The notes below the pieces were generated by a model. The model was not told where the DNA came from. It did not search any database and worked only from the letters and a program-made list of their open reading frames with translations. Of a stretch of DNA of 64,000 bases, positions 63,341 through 64,000 are shown one piece after another (within the stretch, counting starts at the first letter, position 1; each line of letters begins with the position of its first letter). The translations under genes were made by a program, and so were the position numbers. Origin of the DNA: Monarcha castaneiventris obscurior. Lineage: Eukaryota; Chordata; Aves; Passeriformes; Monarchidae. The stretch is taken from contig JAMPIT010000379.1 in assembly GCA_026261815.1 (NCBI GenBank), forward strand, positions 5,530,001 to 5,594,000, in the 5' to 3' direction.

Positions 63341-64000
63341 TCTGCTTTATTGCCTCAGAGATTCATGTGTATTGGAATGTATACTGCTTTGGTTGGATTT
63401 AGCTTTCACAAAATTGCCTCTTAGAAAATTCGGGCCCATGGTATTTCTGAGCTCTCAGAGACCATCTCTAATTAGAGTACAAGAAAATGAATGCTTAAAA
63501 ACAGGTTCCCATGCCATCAAGCTCTACCTCTCTTCAGTGATCTGTTCACTTTATTTAGAAATAGACATCTATATAAAGATACATATGTATATCTGTGATA
63601 AGAGAAATATAGATTTATAAATATGGGTATAAAACCTACAAATAGAGAATCTATTCATAGTAATAGATACGTCTGTGTAAACTTGGATTAGATTTATATT
63701 TGTTTCATATTGTGTAACAAAATATAAAACTGGGCCAACATAAAACTCAATGCTAACTTTATTTTTAATAAATGCTGCTGGAAAAATAACCTTGGAAAGT
63801 TCAATCTCATTTACTCCCTACAGAGCCTTCCTAATCATCTGCTCTCTGGATTTCTCCTTAAAACTGATTTCTGTTCACATCTGCGTGTACGGACAGGGAG
63901 AAACAAGTGGAAAGGCATCCAGCACATACTTACATAGGAAAGCAGAATAAATAAAATTTTCCTGCCTTGAAGGGTGCTGAAGGGGGACAGTTTTCACTCT
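63341..64000 (-). other. NOL4: NOL4 intron, no recognised feature
   Basis: AT-rich sequence with a loose ATATA/TAGATA-rich patch at about 63560-63720. No gene or repeat family was recognised up to the window edge. Confidence 0.55.

Overview
The window is nuclear DNA from a vertebrate, almost certainly a bird. It is AT-rich, has no dense gene content, and carries several CR1-type LINE copies. Three of the forward copies (about 41.6, 51.9 and 63.3 kb) end in ATTCTATG/ATTCTGTG-like repeats, the usual 3' end of avian CR1. The order of bird cannot be decided from what is visible. Nothing resembles a prokaryotic operon, phage, CRISPR array or biosynthetic cluster.

Only one host coding exon can be supported. 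It lies on the minus strand at 16636..16919 and encodes part of NOL4 (nucleolar protein 4). It has a clean acceptor and donor, enters in phase 1 and leaves in phase 0. Everything else in the window therefore appears to be NOL4 intron: about 16.6 kb on the 3' side of the exon and about 47 kb on the 5' side. No upstream or downstream NOL4 exon was found by eye.

Layout. 1-16.6 kb: intron with simple repeats only. 16.6-16.9 kb: the NOL4 exon. 17-41.5 kb: intron with a GC-rich block (20.0-20.9 kb), a CR1 3' fragment (21.5 kb), an older CR1-lineage relic (24.1 kb), a 33-bp tandem duplication (25.3 kb) and a possible short LTR (35.4 kb). 41.5-44.0 kb: four CR1 3'-end fragments in alternating orientation. 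45.57-45.92 kb: a GC-rich minus-strand ORF that looks protein-like but was not identified. 49.3-51.9 kb: a 2.6-kb CR1 with decayed endonuclease and reverse transcriptase. 60.5-63.3 kb: two CR1 copies facing head to head around a CA/TA microsatellite. The remaining intervals show no recognisable gene or repeat.

There is no set of genes acting together. The biology here is one exon of a neuronal nuclear protein inside long introns, plus layers of dead CR1 retrotransposons. I found no convincing new system. The most useful items for follow-up are the unidentified ORF at 45.6 kb, the LTR candidate at 35.4 kb, and the frame-asymmetric NOL4 exon with its CtBP-type motif.
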